Positions 1 to 12,672 of a stretch of 64,000 nucleotides of DNA are shown here, piece by piece (the stretch's first letter is position 1; the number at the start of each line of letters is the position of its first letter). The notes under the pieces are model-generated. The model was given only the letters and a program-made list of their open reading frames with translations. It was not told the DNA's origin and did not search any database. The stretch covers positions 3,293,501-3,357,500 of the forward strand of contig NC_064012.1 in assembly GCF_932276165.1 (NCBI RefSeq). Reading direction: 5' to 3'. A program made the position numbers and the translations under genes. The DNA comes from Plutella xylostella. Lineage: Eukaryota; Arthropoda; Insecta; Lepidoptera; Plutellidae.

Positions 1-176
1 TTAAAATGAGTAATAATCATGAAAATAAATATAACTCGAAATAAAGACGCCATTTTGAATACCGCGAAATATGGACTCTCTACCTTATTTCTTAATTCTA
101 TAAGATTTTAAGTTTGCTCGTATTGTTATTTCGCTCTTGCGGTGTTAATAAACGAATCTAATGTTTTAAAATATAC

Positions 177-251
177 AATTCATTAGTGAGTAATGAGATA
201 TGGATCAATTTAGTTCGCTGTCACCGGAACAGATAAGTTTGTGGCACTATA
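177..251. repeat. Half copy of a hairpin MITE
   Basis: This stretch matches the right part of the complete 151-bp hairpin element at 20420-20570, with a few substitutions. It includes the terminal segment ending ttgtggcactata. The left arm is missing, so this is a truncated or solo-arm copy. It has no coding content. Confidence 0.8.
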
Positions 252-292
252 AATCGCGCTACAAAAGAAAACGCAGTGCGCGCACAGCCTAA

Positions 293-686
293 GGCAGTGG
301 TCTCACCGGCGACGATGAACGAGAAACGAGTAGAACTAGAAACTATAAACTGTCAGTGGGGAGCGAGTGTAGTTTTGCCGCCGGGCTGTAAGCGAGTGCG
401 TTATTGGTATCCAACTATCCATAGTGCATCTACTTTCAATGCCGCACTGTATCGAAATTATGAAGCGGGTGAGTATCGCTGAATGAGTTTATTTTTGAAA
501 ACTCGATGCGAAGCTATAAAACTAGTAAAGCGAGTCGTTGCCGGCAGTGTGAACAGTCAGCGATCAACTATTTGTATATGCATCTCTTTTATTTACACGG
601 AATGTTCATTATATCTATTGTACGTTTCTTGAGCGAGAAAATAGTCGATAGTTAATCGTTCACTCGCCGTTGGTGGGACCACTGCC
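293..686. mobile_element. MITE, PIF/Harbinger-like, with TAA target duplication
   Basis: The ends are inverted repeats: GGCAGTGGTCTCACC on the left and, read on the other strand, GGCAGTGGTCCCACC on the right. The similarity extends about 30 bp inward with mismatches. The element is flanked on both sides by TAA (290-292 and 687-689). A 3-bp TAA/TTA duplication is typical of the PIF/Harbinger superfamily, so that assignment is an inference from the duplication only. The 394-bp interior encodes no transposase; the 68-codon frame inside it is not a gene. Confidence 0.7.
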
Positions 687-3600
687 TAATGCAATGCCTA
701 CAACACTAGTTGACGAAACGGACATTTTGTTTTATTCAATATCTATGTACCAATTAAATAATACTTTTAAACGACTTTAGGTAACTACATCTTCATAAAA
801 TTTAATCAATGTCTAGGGATTAGTATGGGCCCTTTTATTTTGTGATCAATTTGCTATAAATCTTCTGTGGCAAATTAGGTAAATGTATTTTATTAGAAAA
901 GCATAACTTGCTTATAATTTAAATGTCTTTTTTTACACTAAAAACATAATTATATTTAAGAGATACCTTTGGTTCCGAAAATCTATTACATTACTCAGAC
1001 CAAATCACAAATTGTTCTTGACTTCAAAAAACAAACGACGTTCTGTTGTTAAATTAAGCAAACCTAAATATGGCTTCAATTGCCTTTAACGAATCATAAC
1101 CATAACAGGGGGTGTTCACTATTATCCATTACAGCGCTAATTATGTGTGTTACATCGCCCGACAGATGGCGTTGTTAAATTTTTCGATTTCGGCCAAGCT
1201 TGTATAATGCAGCGAGCTTTTATCGCACTCGGCATTCCTCTGGGACGATATACGGCTTTTGGACAGACGCGAGTCACGGGAGTAGGCGATTGCGAGTTCT
1301 TTGAAGCATACTGTAGAGCTAGAGCACGTGTATCCGTTTTTGTCTTTAATTAAATACACTCACGGGTAATGAAAAGGTTCCACTATGTACAGCACAAAAT
1401 TACTCCAAAACGGAAAAGGACTTAATAACGCCTTCTGCAACATTAAAGTACTGTACAAAGTACAACTCTTATGCATGCATTAATGCAGGCATGTGCGACC
1501 TACTGACCAATATGATCTTAAATTATGCATTTTCTGTTAATTTAGCACATTGTTTGTCACTGCATTTGGTTGCCATGTAATTTTAGTTCTCAATAAACCA
1601 TCTTAACGTACACCCGTCTTTTCACCTCTAACTACCTGACATTTACATAGTGCACCCACCCCCCCTGACATTTTTTTTTGGTCCTTCGATTAAGGCCCTC
1701 GCGTCGCGTGTCGTGTACGTAAGGTCCGCGGAATCAAAACCAGTGACATTTATTGACATAAAACTTTGACATTTTCGTGCAAGTGATTGGATTGCAGTGC
1801 ATTACTTCGGAGTACATTTAACAGAGCATCAGGGTATTACAAAGTTAAAACAATAATAATTTGTTACATTTTTCAATTAAATCTTTGAAAAAAATTGGGT
1901 TGTTTGGTATCGTAAATTTACTGAGTGGAACTTTTTATTGCCTGTGAGTATATGAGAAGTGAAAAAGTTCCAATAACTTGTAACTTTTTTACGTATTGCT
2001 TTTAGTTAGTCTCTTTAGCTTTCTATTGCTGGGCTAAAGTATCGGACACAAATACCTAAGCGAAAAACTTATCATGTGTTTTGCTATGGATACGTGACTC
2101 TTTTGTTACCTTTATGTACAATTCACTTGTGCCACACACACATCACGTACCCTTTTCGGAGTTCTGAAAATCAATGCGGATACGCCTAGAAGTGACAGCT
2201 AGGCGGCAGGCCCCGTGCCCCCCGTGCCCCCCATGCCCCCTGATGGGTGCACGCCGTTGTCGGACGTTCTGACGTAATGACGGCGGATGTGATGCGGTTT
2301 TAGCATTATTATCATTTATTTGCCGCTTGAATTTCTACCGCCGATGGATGAAGATGGCTTTTGTAGGGTCGTTTTGGAGTGTGTGTCAATTTGAATTCCA
2401 TATGATTTAAAAGCACGTTTTTCGCTTTTAAACAATAAGTTTGATCTGTACTAGACGACTTGTAGGTAGTAGAAACACGTCAATAACGTCAGTGTCAGCA
2501 CAAAAATATGATTTTTATAATAAGTGTTGGCATTTGTTTCTATTAATTACTAAGATTTTCTTTGTCGGACTCTACCTACTAAAGTGAAAAAAACCTGTTT
2601 TGATTGCCAGACAAACGCACCCTGATTACATAGGGCACGCAATATTACTCCGGGGTAGAAGCGTGGGCCCAATCAGAAACAAAATGCATGTAATTCCCAG
2701 CCTTATGTAACGGTATACCTATAGCTATGTACCTTGATGAAGACAATAGTAGGCCGCTTGTGCAGCTTCCGCCGGATGTGGCCTCCCCCCTCCACCCCCG
2801 AGACCGGAAGCTGTGAGGATCCACTGACTACAGAGCGCAAAAAAGAATTTGTTAATTTATTATTATTTCGGGAAAATAGTTATTGTCATCTCGTGTATCC
2901 GTACTGACGCTGTGTCATTCTTTTAAGGGATTATGTAAGTATTGTGTAAAAGAATTTTTTATACATTTTGAATCATTTAATATATATAAATTTCGTAATA
3001 AAACCTGTTTGATCCGGAAAACGGGAAATATTATTAACAAAATAGATAGAAATCGGTATAAAATACTATATGTATTTTGTGGAACGTTTTCATTGCTCGT
3101 GAGCGTACTTAAAAGTAATCTACCTATAGAGCTCTAATGTAACTATAATTATTATTCATATTGTATTTTTGACGTTCCCTTATGTCTGGTAAGTAAAGTT
3201 GATTTTCCTTTGCAGTCATCGAATATGTATGGGATTTTGAATGTCAAAAAACCAATAATAAGATGGATAGAGTATAGATAAAGATATATATAAATCTAAA
3301 CTTCCAATTTTGCTGACCCTCTCCGGACGCGGCGGCGGCGGCGGCGCATGCCGAAAAACGGTAAAACTCGACGCTCCGCTAAAATCCTATAACGAACTGG
3401 GTTTATATCGTTACTCTCGTTATAATAAGAATACGCCCGGCAACGGGGAAAACTAAATGAAACGCGATTTGTAATCTACCTATTACTGTTACAATGTAAA
3501 ATGTAAAAGATACTGGACAAAACATTTTTTTGAGCCTATTATGGCAAAGGGTGGCAACATTTTTTCAAAGGATATATACCTACTTAAAAGAATGTCTCTC

Positions 3601-6179
3601 ACATGAAATTGGAACCGTAGGCATGAACAGGATTCAATCAATTATTAGTACCTAAGTTAACTAACTGTAAAAATTAATAAAGGAAGAGGTTGTGAATTCG
3701 TCTGTATGTATTTTTTTCTAAATTCATTTTTAATTTTACACGACAGAAATTCCGCCTTATTGCATAAAGCACGTTCACCGCAACCGTTAGATAAAAGGGT
3801 GAAGATTTACAAATAATTTTGTACTAAGTTACAATGGGTGCTCTGGCACCACGCTTGAAGTGCCACGGGTTTTTTTCGCCCGGAAACGAGCCACGTGGCT
3901 ACAAAATTAATTCACAGTTAAACACACAACTTCCGAATTGCTGCGGTCGCGCCGTGCGCCGCGCCAGTAAACTGCACAGGAAATGTTTATGGAAAATAAT
4001 ATTAAGTATAATGAGTTACGAAAATAGGATTGATTTTATAATAACAATTTTTTTTAGTGTTTTTTTTATTTATATGTGAAATAACTGACTATTTTTAGTT
4101 TGGTAACGGGTTTTTAGTAGAAATGTAACGCACACACCTTTAGTGCAAAGTTTTTGAAATAAAAAAAACTATGCAATGTTTTGGAAGTATATTTACTTTG
4201 AAGAAGTGCCAATTAATTTTTTTGCAAGGAATTGTAACAGGCTTGCATGACAGGCAATGGAGTGCATTTTTCGAATTTCAATACCTTTATGAGAAAACAT
4301 TACAAAAGGTACCTAGGTACAAATAACGTAAAATTACTATTAGGTACGACTACAAGAGACAATACAAGTGACTTGTAACCATAAATAATATATAGGTCTC
4401 TAGTTGGTGTAACTTTTATTTATAATTTTTCGTTAATTTACTTATAAATCCCTCGCTCCACCGCACGTGACCAAGTAATCGCACAATTACATAGAAACTG
4501 GAGAGTTATAACAGGGGCACTACATTTTTACTTTGAAGCTTAAGACGCTTTTAACTTGTGTCCAGTAAGAGACATATTTAATTATTAAATTTCGTAAAAA
4601 TTCTTCGTCTTCTTCTCCACCTTAAGCTCAATCTTTCTATTGGTATACTTTTGGTAACTTGCGCAGAACAGAGAGAAGTGGCGTCTTTTGGTAGCGGAGG
4701 CCAAGATCCACTTTGGGTCAACGAGCCATCAAGAGTGAGTGAATAGTTTTGGTAATGGATGAGAGATTTGATCCATGTATGCTTATACTTTTGGATAAAG
4801 TCGTTAAAGTTGATTTGCGATTTCTGTTTTAACAAACTTATATACTTATTTAAAAAAAAAACATTTATTAACCGACTTTGAAAAAAGGAGGAGGTTCTCA
4901 ATTCCTCTGTAGGTATATTTTTTTATCAAACTATAATTTTCCTTAACTCAAAAACCCAACAAAAATATAAAAACATCTACCCAACAGTTCCAATCAACCT
5001 GCATCAAACATAACAATTAGTAAAGTGACATTGATTGTGATTTAAACTTCGCCCGCGAGAGGGAGCCAGCGTCGTGCACGCGACTCACACGTGCCGACAA
5101 ATGGGGCCTTCACCTTACAGAGCTATCTCTGCTTGTCCATCGGACCGGTATTCGCAATTCATGTATTTATTTATTTTACACACATTGTATCATAACAGGT
5201 ATTACACAAAAACTCAAAATGTTTACAATAAATACTTTAAAAAAATATAACACTCACTTTCATACTTTTCTCTAACATACATTCATCAGAGAACTCATTC
5301 TATCCACAAATACATCACATTCTGGGGCTTCCGCAAGCAGGGAGTCGAGCAATTTCATGATATTTTATATATTTTTAACATTATTATTATCATTTCATAT
5401 TGATGCAGATCACCAATTATTTTGGAGGTAGGTATTATAAATTGTAACTCATTCATTTTTGAAAATTATATGCTTACTAACCTACCGGAACCTACCGTAG
5501 AATGATTTGATTTGACATTAAATATTTCATTCATGGGTATTTTCATAATACTTTAAAAAATCTTCTTAGGTAACTGTAAAGTTACTACCTAAACACTAAA
5601 GGAAAGGAATACGTATCCATCCCATTTGCTTATATCGCATTACTATTGCATGGAGCAAATTAAAATGCAATACTTAAGCATTAGAATCGATTAGAGGGCA
5701 CGCAATGTCATAACAATAGACAATCCTAGTACTAGTTACCCGCATGATTACCAGTTATCCTTTATCACGACAGGAATATTATGGTAATGACAAACGTGTT
5801 AATAACCCCGCCGCAAGGATGGGCTGTTATACGATTACAACTACCTATGCTTTTACGTCCAGTAAAAGGATTTCAATAATGCGTTCAACCACTCTGTACT
5901 TTGTAATTGGCAGTAATTTCCGGTGGATACGATCCTCTCTAGTAATTCTGATTTTCAACCCTGAACAAGGCTAGAAGGCTACAATGCAGAAAGCAAGAGG
6001 ATACATTTTTAACAACTAATTAGTGAGTGAAAATTGAATATAAACCTTTGACAAGTCATTCAGGAGTGGAGCGAGTGTCGGTTCGGGTACCGCTTATTCA
6101 CAGCCGGAGCGGCGAGCGGTGGCATGAGCGACGCTACAAGCGACTAATATTTATTCAACGTAAAATTATAAAATAATTA
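687..6179. other. Intergenic, no recognisable gene
   Basis: No frame here resembles a known protein, and no convincing exon chain was found. Minor items are copies of a short motif of the form GGAACTTTTTCATTGCTCGTG near 1355-1390 (reverse), 1925-1972 and 3078-3110; a short C-rich tandem at 2213-2240; a GGC microsatellite near 3330-3347; and dispersed-repeat fragments of the 'aggaggttctcaattc' type near 4861-4920 and, more diverged, near 3680-3720. A 107-codon frame at 4578-4901 (-) overlaps one of these repeats and matches nothing I know. Confidence 0.6.
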
Positions 6180-6382
6180 TAAATGTTCCCGCGAGCTTCG
6201 CTTCGCCTTGAAAAGTTTTCCCGTGGGAATCCTGGGATAAAAAGTAGCCTATGTTCTTTCTCAGGATCTAGACCATATGTAGGTATACCAAATTTCATTC
6301 AAATCCGTTCAGTAGTTTTGGCGTGAAAGAGTAACAGACAGTCAGACAGACACAGCTACTTTCGCATTTATAATATTAGTTA
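6180..6382 (+). repeat. 3' end of a LINE/SINE-type interspersed repeat
   Basis: The stretch contains text familiar from insect retroelement 3' ends: ccgttcagtagttttggcgt, then a short acagacagtcagacagacac run, then tttcgcatttataatattag and a tail ending taggat. It is a non-coding 3'-UTR-like fragment. The parent family cannot be fixed from the tail alone. Confidence 0.55.
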
Positions 6383-9300
6383 GGATAGAAAGGATTGTTG
6401 ATAAATACCTAGTCATAACTCTAGTAATGGTGAAAGAAACTCCTTGAGTATCTTTAGTGACTAGCGACGAGAACAAATGGTAGACATTTGACAGACAGAT
6501 CGGACATAGGCCCTTCAGTCCCATTCCCCCTGTAGATTAAATCTGAGTATCGGTAATATTACACGTTATCCAGGCTAGACGTCAAAGGAAAAACACAAAA
6601 GACCAATCAGAAAATCTGAAATCCAGATATCTCAGTAACTCCAGTTGAGGATTTTTTGCCCTTTGTTCTCTTTGTTCCGCCGTCGCTCATGCTATTTTTC
6701 AGCTGTGGCTTAATTATTTGTAAAAAAGTCGTAATTCACCCGCTTGCGATTTAAGGTAAGCGTCTACCTGTCGGTATCATACGTACCTATCGGACCAGAC
6801 GGTTGTCAAAATGTGTGGAGGATCGGCGTCGGCAATGCGGATGAAGTGGACGCACTTGTGTGAATTTCTACACGAAGATTACTGAATGCGATACGTCCGT
6901 TGCGTACGATGACGACCTTTTAAAAACGCAATTCGCCACGCTTAAGCTTTATCAGCACGTTTATATAATTAGTTATTTATATCGTACTTACTTAGCCTGA
7001 TAGATTCTGTCTTCTTTGACGAAATATTTATGAAATTATCAACTATCCTGTGGTAAAACCCGGATAAAATTACTTTCACAATGCTACCTACTGTAGAATT
7101 AGGAATAGGACAGGGTTGGTAAATTTGATGTATTCTGTTAAAATGGGTTTAAAACCATTATAATATTATGATTCCAAATCTAAAATACCTACATTAAGAA
7201 GAAGCTTTTTAAAATGAAAATAAATCATAAACCCCTATAATAAAATAAAAAACATTTCTAAATTCCTACAGATGTTCCCTGACCTCATTCCAAGTTTGAA
7301 AATCAATTACAAATCCAGCATGAAATTACAATGGTACAACTTGAGACTTTGAACTGCAGTAGCGAACACAGTGGGGCAGTTTGGAGGTTAGCTGGCCCAT
7401 TTGGCGGGGATCGAGACGGTACAACCGGGTGCATTCGGGATAGACATCAGTGCAGCGATCACAGGGTTCGATACTATTTTTGAATCTACTCAAACATATG
7501 GAAAAAGAACAGTATCGTCAACTTCACTGTCAAAATGTAAGGCAAATTTCATAATCATAAAACTTTTTTTTTGTATGTAGTGTAGGTAGTTTCAACCAAT
7601 CTCAGAAAATAACAAAAGCAGTAAGTATAGAATGACTTACTATAGCACTCTTAAATTGTTAATCTAAGCTTAACCGGCTAACGAAATCCATATTCTTAGA
7701 CAATTATTGCTGTGTGTAGCTTCATCTACAATTTATCAAAACACTCTTTCTCTGTCTCTCTGAATCTCTCAGCATTTGCGAAACTTTACATTACCAAGTT
7801 GTACCCGGGCCCCGACCCCAACTGCATGGGCGTAATGTTTTCAATGTTGCCATATAATTTCATTGTTATTTGAAGTCCATTTGCTCTCCCTATTTTGGGA
7901 GTGTTTTTTTTTATTTTTAATCTGCACCGGCCCCCTGTTTATTATCGAATAATTTTTGATTGTCGCTGCTTTTTTCGCGATCACTTTTATTATATTGACA
8001 CTTGTGCTAATACTATTATTGTTGTAGTCAGATTATTCTTACAGCAAGTATATTTTAGTAGGATTCAATTAATAATTGGTCCACGTTATTTGGGTTATAA
8101 TTACGGGTTCCATTTAATCTGTTGTTTTTGCTGTAATAATGTGCTTTTTTACTAAGTTTTATTACTGGTGAAATTGATTTCATCTTTAATTACCCTTACT
8201 CATGGCATAAAAAATATTTATACTAAGTAAGTACTCAATGTAAAACTTAACTTCAAGCGACTTGACTCTATGTCGTTACATTGCTCCTTAGAGCATAAAT
8301 CAATATTTCTTAAAACCACAACATCAGTTTAATTAAACAAATATTTAACCACAGAAAAACAACCCATACTGTAGAGTTTTCATATCCATGTCAATGGTTT
8401 TCTAAAACAACATATACCTACCTAAAAAGCCGATTTTAGAAACATGAAAATGCCTCTAAAATGTAAGAAATAAAATGTACTTAACTGTCATTTTAAAGTA
8501 GCCGCCGTCAATACACACTAGTAAATCAACAGGGATTATGTCACATTTAATAACCAAAACGCAGGGTAGACTCGCATCTTCGGCCTAAGCCAATTCCACC
8601 TTGAAACCAGATTTAACTGGATTTTGGCCTTACGCAACTTAAAACCCGGTCACCTGTCACTTTTGATAAAAATACTAATTTGGTTCCGTAGAGCAATAAT
8701 ATATACTTAGGCGGTTTTGCTTTCCTTACATACATAATAGAATTTTAAAAAATACTTATGTACTATAAAAATAAAATTGCCAATAACGAGTGCTAAGATT
8801 TGGAATACTTGGACAGATTAAAAAATCACTATCTACAAAGTGTAACGTAACTTACTGAACAAAAATAGCACTGAAACCTTCTGCGTGTGACAACGCATCA
8901 GAAAGTCTCCTTATGGCGTTTTTCTGGATGTCCGGCGGACCCCTAACCGTGATGTGCACTTACACACAGATCAAAGCACTCGCAATCCGCCTAAGCATGT
9001 TATCATACCCGTGAAATACGTGCATCTGCTGTTTTTTTGCTATTAAATACAAATAAGCCGGGATCTCCCTCTAGGTCACCCTTGCGACCCCACTTCCATA
9101 CAATACCAACCCTAAAACCTTCGCAGAACAGTCTCCTCTAACACAACACGAGCATTGTGTTTTAACCTTTCGTGTGTGTGACGGAGAGTTGTATTCTGAG
9201 TGGTGTAGTGGAGACTAGGGTTGTTCGTCCGGCGGGTCAACTAGCCCTGATTGAATATCTTCAGCCCCTGATCTGATTAGTCCGGGCCATGAATGCTCAA

Positions 9301-9640
9301 GCTTTAGTACGGAGGCGTCACAATAATAATTTGTAATAGATATGGAAAGCACATGTGTAGCTCAGCCTTTATTGTTCGGCTAATTACGCTGTGGTGTTGT
9401 TGGGAAAGGGTGGGCCACTTTATGGGCAAAATTCAAATTTGATGTAGCTTAAAGATTAAGGATGATGTGTTTTTTAAATTCAATTAGGTACTGTGGTGTG
9501 GGTTTAGTCTTCTTTATCATATTTTAGTACCTATCTTGTAAGATGATAGGAATATTTATTCCCATCATAATGTAAATAAAAGCCAAAGCAAGCCAAAGAA
9601 TGTCATAAATATCTTAGAAATTATAATAATAATAATTTAA
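6383..9640. other. Intergenic, no recognisable gene
   Basis: The stretch is AT-rich. Open frames are short and unremarkable, and I saw no exon-like coding segment, RNA gene or clear mobile element. Multi-stop interruptions are present in all frames. Confidence 0.55.
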
Positions 9641-9774
9641 GGCACCTTGCACAAACATATTAAATCTAAATTTTGTGTTAAATTTCGATTTAAGTCATAA
9701 AATTATATTAATTGTCGTTTCTTAAATCGAGATTTGACACTAAATCTAGATTTAATATCTTTGTGCAAGCGGCC
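9641..9774. mobile_element. Hairpin MITE (about 134 bp)
   Basis: The two ends pair over about 50 bp. The left end reads ggcaccttgcacaaacatat and the right end, on the other strand, ggccgcttgcacaaagatat; both continue into taaatcta. This foldback architecture without coding capacity is that of a MITE. No target duplication could be assigned with confidence. Confidence 0.7.
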
Positions 9775-10939
9775 CTTTGTGCTATGTCACTGGAACTTTT
9801 TCATTGCTCGCTAGTGTAAATACAGATTGCCGTACATAATTAGCTTTTGAGTTTAAATTTATTTCACAAGTTTATATAGGTTTTGAAGCTTCAGTTATGT
9901 TTAGCATAACACGCATAATTTGCTGACGCGTTCGCATGTTTAATTCGCTTCAGCATACAGGGTGTCGTTTTGCATATGAAAAGAGGTGTGAAAATACTGC
10001 CTTCATTACCGCACGACTTGGACAGTAATCCCTCTTCATAGCATTTTTTTGTACTCATAATCAGTCGTAAAATTGCCAGCAGCGTTTGTTCGATACGTGT
10101 GTTTGTTGTGGTCAGATATTTTAAGAAACTTGAGGCCGTTATGACTTGCCTATTTCTCAAAGTCAAATGATAATAATTATCATGCCAGACAATTGACTGA
10201 ATAGTTATTATTACATCTAGCTACACAAGATTTTTTTATGATTTTAAATTAAAGTTACGATTTTAGGACCAATAGGTGTCCAAAAAACCGGCTCTTAATT
10301 TCACTTTAATCTGAAATTGGAATATGGCAATTTAGAAAATAATCACATTTTATTAGCTTTTATTTTTTAGTTTAGCTTTCATTGATGAGTTTTTGCTAAA
10401 ACCTACAGTTTCCCGTTTTATATACTTAAAGTAAAAGTAGAATTTTTTGGTGTGTCTATAGCCAAACTACAAACTAGCGATGCGTATTGTGTATGAACCT
10501 TCAACAAGTTCTGTACCCAATGTTTCTTTTTTTAAATTTTCCACCCTCATTTAGTTCCTTTACCTTTACCACACCGGAAAACGTCAACGTCACACAAATA
10601 AATCCACTTTTTGGCATCGTACGCAACGGACGCTTCGCATTCCTTTGTATAGAAATTCAGAATACATTTATGAAAATCCGTTTCTTCTGATACGTATGAT
10701 ACCGATAGGTGGCTTACCTTTTGAGCAGATCTTTGAGGACGGAATGTAAAGCATTATTTTGCTGTTTTAATGTTGAGAACGACTTAAGTTCATGCTTAGC
10801 TAGATCTCTCACAGTAAAACCCGGTCATACACGCTCTTCTGTGAAGTAAACATACTGTCCCCTAGGTTGTAATTAGCATGGAATTTACATGTTTTTGTGG
10901 GTCGATTGCGGAAGGCCCTTTGAGAGACTACCCCGTTGA
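9775..10939. other. Intergenic, no recognisable gene
   Basis: No gene is supported. One copy of the GGAACTTTTTCATTGCTCG motif lies at 9791-9810, immediately downstream of the hairpin MITE. The short frames here match nothing recognisable. Confidence 0.5.
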
Positions 10940-11270
10940 TGACTGTTGTAGAGCGGTGGTAGCTCATTCGGGTAAGTGCCCGCTTCTCAAGCCAGAGATG
11001 CGGGTTCGAATCCCGGCGCTGACATACGTACCAATGAGTTCTTTTAACTTAAGTACAATGTATACCATCGCTCTTACGGTGAAGGAAAACATCGTGAGCA
11101 AACGAATATGTGAACCCACCAACCCGCAGTGGACCAGCGTGGTGGGAAATGGTACAAGGTTAAGAAGGCAGTTTAGACCTTGGGGATTGAGTATATGCAC
11201 AAAGGTTCCACTCGAGAGAGCTAGGTGCAGGTACTTGCACCCCCACAGAGAATAGAATAGAATAGAATAT
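10940..11270 (+). mobile_element. tRNA-derived SINE with AATAG tail
   Basis: The tRNA-like head has an A-box-like segment (ggtggtagctcattcgg, 10956-10972) and a consensus B box (GGTTCGAATCCC, 11003-11014), the internal promoter of RNA polymerase III. A body follows that contains aacccgcagtggaccagcgt, a segment also seen diverged near 14708-14770. The 3' end is a short (AATAG)n tail at about 11250-11269. The 125-codon frame across it is a by-product. The head is SINE-like and not a functional tRNA gene. The exact 5' limit is uncertain. Confidence 0.8.
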
Positions 11271-11639
11271 TGTCTAATTGCCTGTTCTGAAATGCCTCAG
11301 TGATTCTTTCTAACCTATTATAACAGAAAATTTGTATCTAAAGAAGGGGTAAAATACATCTCTTCCTCCATAAGGTAATAATAAATGAGATCTCCTACTC
11401 AATATTCTTCAAAAGAAACATTTGTAATGAACCTTACTTTACCTACCTCTCTACTTTGCAGTGCAGTGGCCATTATGTATAGCATGAGTTTACTGCAAGA
11501 AGTTTGATCCTGAATGAAAGTCACAGATGAAAGTTAGATGAGTTAATAAAATCAATACAATACACACATAAACCGCTTTTCGCTGTACAGTTGTACTCAC
11601 GTGATACGTCGCGAGCCGTATCGCCGTTTTTGAATTAAT

Positions 11640-11725
11640 ACAATGCATTTAGGATACACATCTAGTATCTAGATATGCCGGTTTCCTCACGATGTTTTCA
11701 TTCACCATAAGAGCGTTTAATAAAG
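11640..11725 (-). repeat. Fragment of a SINE body, reverse orientation
   Basis: The segment cctcacgatgttttcattca followed by ccataagagc is the reverse complement, with changes, of ggtgaaggaaaacatcgtga in the body of the SINE at 10940-11270. It is a diverged partial copy. Confidence 0.5.
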
Positions 11726-11793
11726 CCACTCGTAGGTAGATTCGAAAGTGCGATATGGGGTGTAGTAGTATGTTTGTCTTTTGTCGACTGTAG

Positions 11794-12100
11794 GTACTAT
11801 CGAACAAAAAAGTGAGTTGCCACTTTTAAAATAAATCCTTTGCAATCCAAAATTTGACTTTGCCTGTCTTTTTAACCAACCCCATTATTTTAAATTTCTC
11901 CCTTTGTATTATTTATTGCTTTCGGACATTCGCACCTTTAAGACAATGCAATGTTGTTTTGTGTTTACACATCTGGTGGCAATAGAGACAGTAACTTTTG
12001 GTCAACTTGTACCCCATTGGTCAAGAGCCAGTCATTGATGGCTGATGCCTGCAAAGGAAAATGATCCTTAAGGTTTCCACACTTTTTTGTTCGATAGTAC
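11794..12100. mobile_element. Element bounded by a perfect 21-bp inverted repeat
   Basis: The left end (11794-11814) and the right end (12080-12100) are exact reverse complements over 21 bases; the left begins gtactatcgaacaaaaaagt. The roughly 307-bp unit is MITE-sized. The 76-codon frame on the - strand across it is not recognisable as a protein. No target duplication is clear. Confidence 0.55.
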
Positions 12101-12269
12101 AATCGGAGAATCGGCCGGTAGCTTACCTTAAAGCAGAACTCTTTGAATCTTTGCCTTAAAGCTATCTTGAAATACGAACAAAGAATAGTTGTCACAATCG
12201 GAACATTTAATGCAACGACATAGAGTCCTACGAGTAGTTCCTAAACTTCGTTTTGTTCGTTCAGCTCCT

Positions 12270-12300
12270 ATGAAATCTCTCGTTCGTTCGTTCGTTCGTA
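12270..12300. repeat. CGTT/TTCG microsatellite
   Basis: A short tandem run based on cgtt occupies about 30 bases (ctcgttcgttcgttcgttcg). It is a simple repeat with no other evident meaning. Confidence 0.7.
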
Positions 12301-12410
12301 GTGATTTCTGTAGTGACTCGCCTCTAGTCAGTGCGTATTCTCTACAAACATGCCCAAAGTGTGCCGCTTGATGTATATACGAAATGGGTTTTAAAAAGGT
12401 TACCGCAAAA

Positions 12411-12672
12411 ACGACCGAATGGCGTAGTGGTTAGTGACCCTGACTACTGAGCCGATGGTCCCGAGTTCGATTCCCGGCTGGGGCAAATATTTGTTTAAAC
12501 ACAGATATTTGTTCTCGGGTCTTGGATGTGCCTGTAAAATGGCAATAGGCCCGCCCCCTATTACATTGGGACTAACATAACACTCTGGCGAAAAGTGGGT
12601 GCAGCAATGCACCTCTGCCTACCCCGCAAGGGAGTACATTAGTACAAGGCGTGAGTGCGTGTTTTTTTTTTT
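12411..12672 (+). mobile_element. tRNA-derived SINE, body type 1
   Basis: The head acgaccgaatggcgtagtgg leads to a B box (GAGTTCGATTCCC), and the element ends in a T-run at about 12661-12671. The head and the following 'ggtcttggatgt' segment match the SINEs at 26380-26624, 62241-62485 and 62799-63053. The remaining 3' body (around 12530-12650) differs from theirs, so this copy belongs to a sister subfamily with a different tail. It is non-coding; a 70-codon frame on the other strand is a by-product. Confidence 0.85.

Noticed and set aside
4578..4901. A 107-codon - strand frame
   Set aside because: It is partly made of a dispersed repeat (aggaggttctcaattc) and low-complexity Arg codons, and has no family resemblance.
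10956..11014. A possible tRNA gene (A and B boxes)
   Set aside because: The head is attached to a SINE body and an AATAG tail, and no full cloverleaf was found. The same applies to the heads at 12411, 26624, 62485 and 62799.
11965..12195. A 76-codon - strand frame
   Set aside because: It spans the interior and right end of an element with 21-bp inverted ends and matches no transposase or host protein I know.
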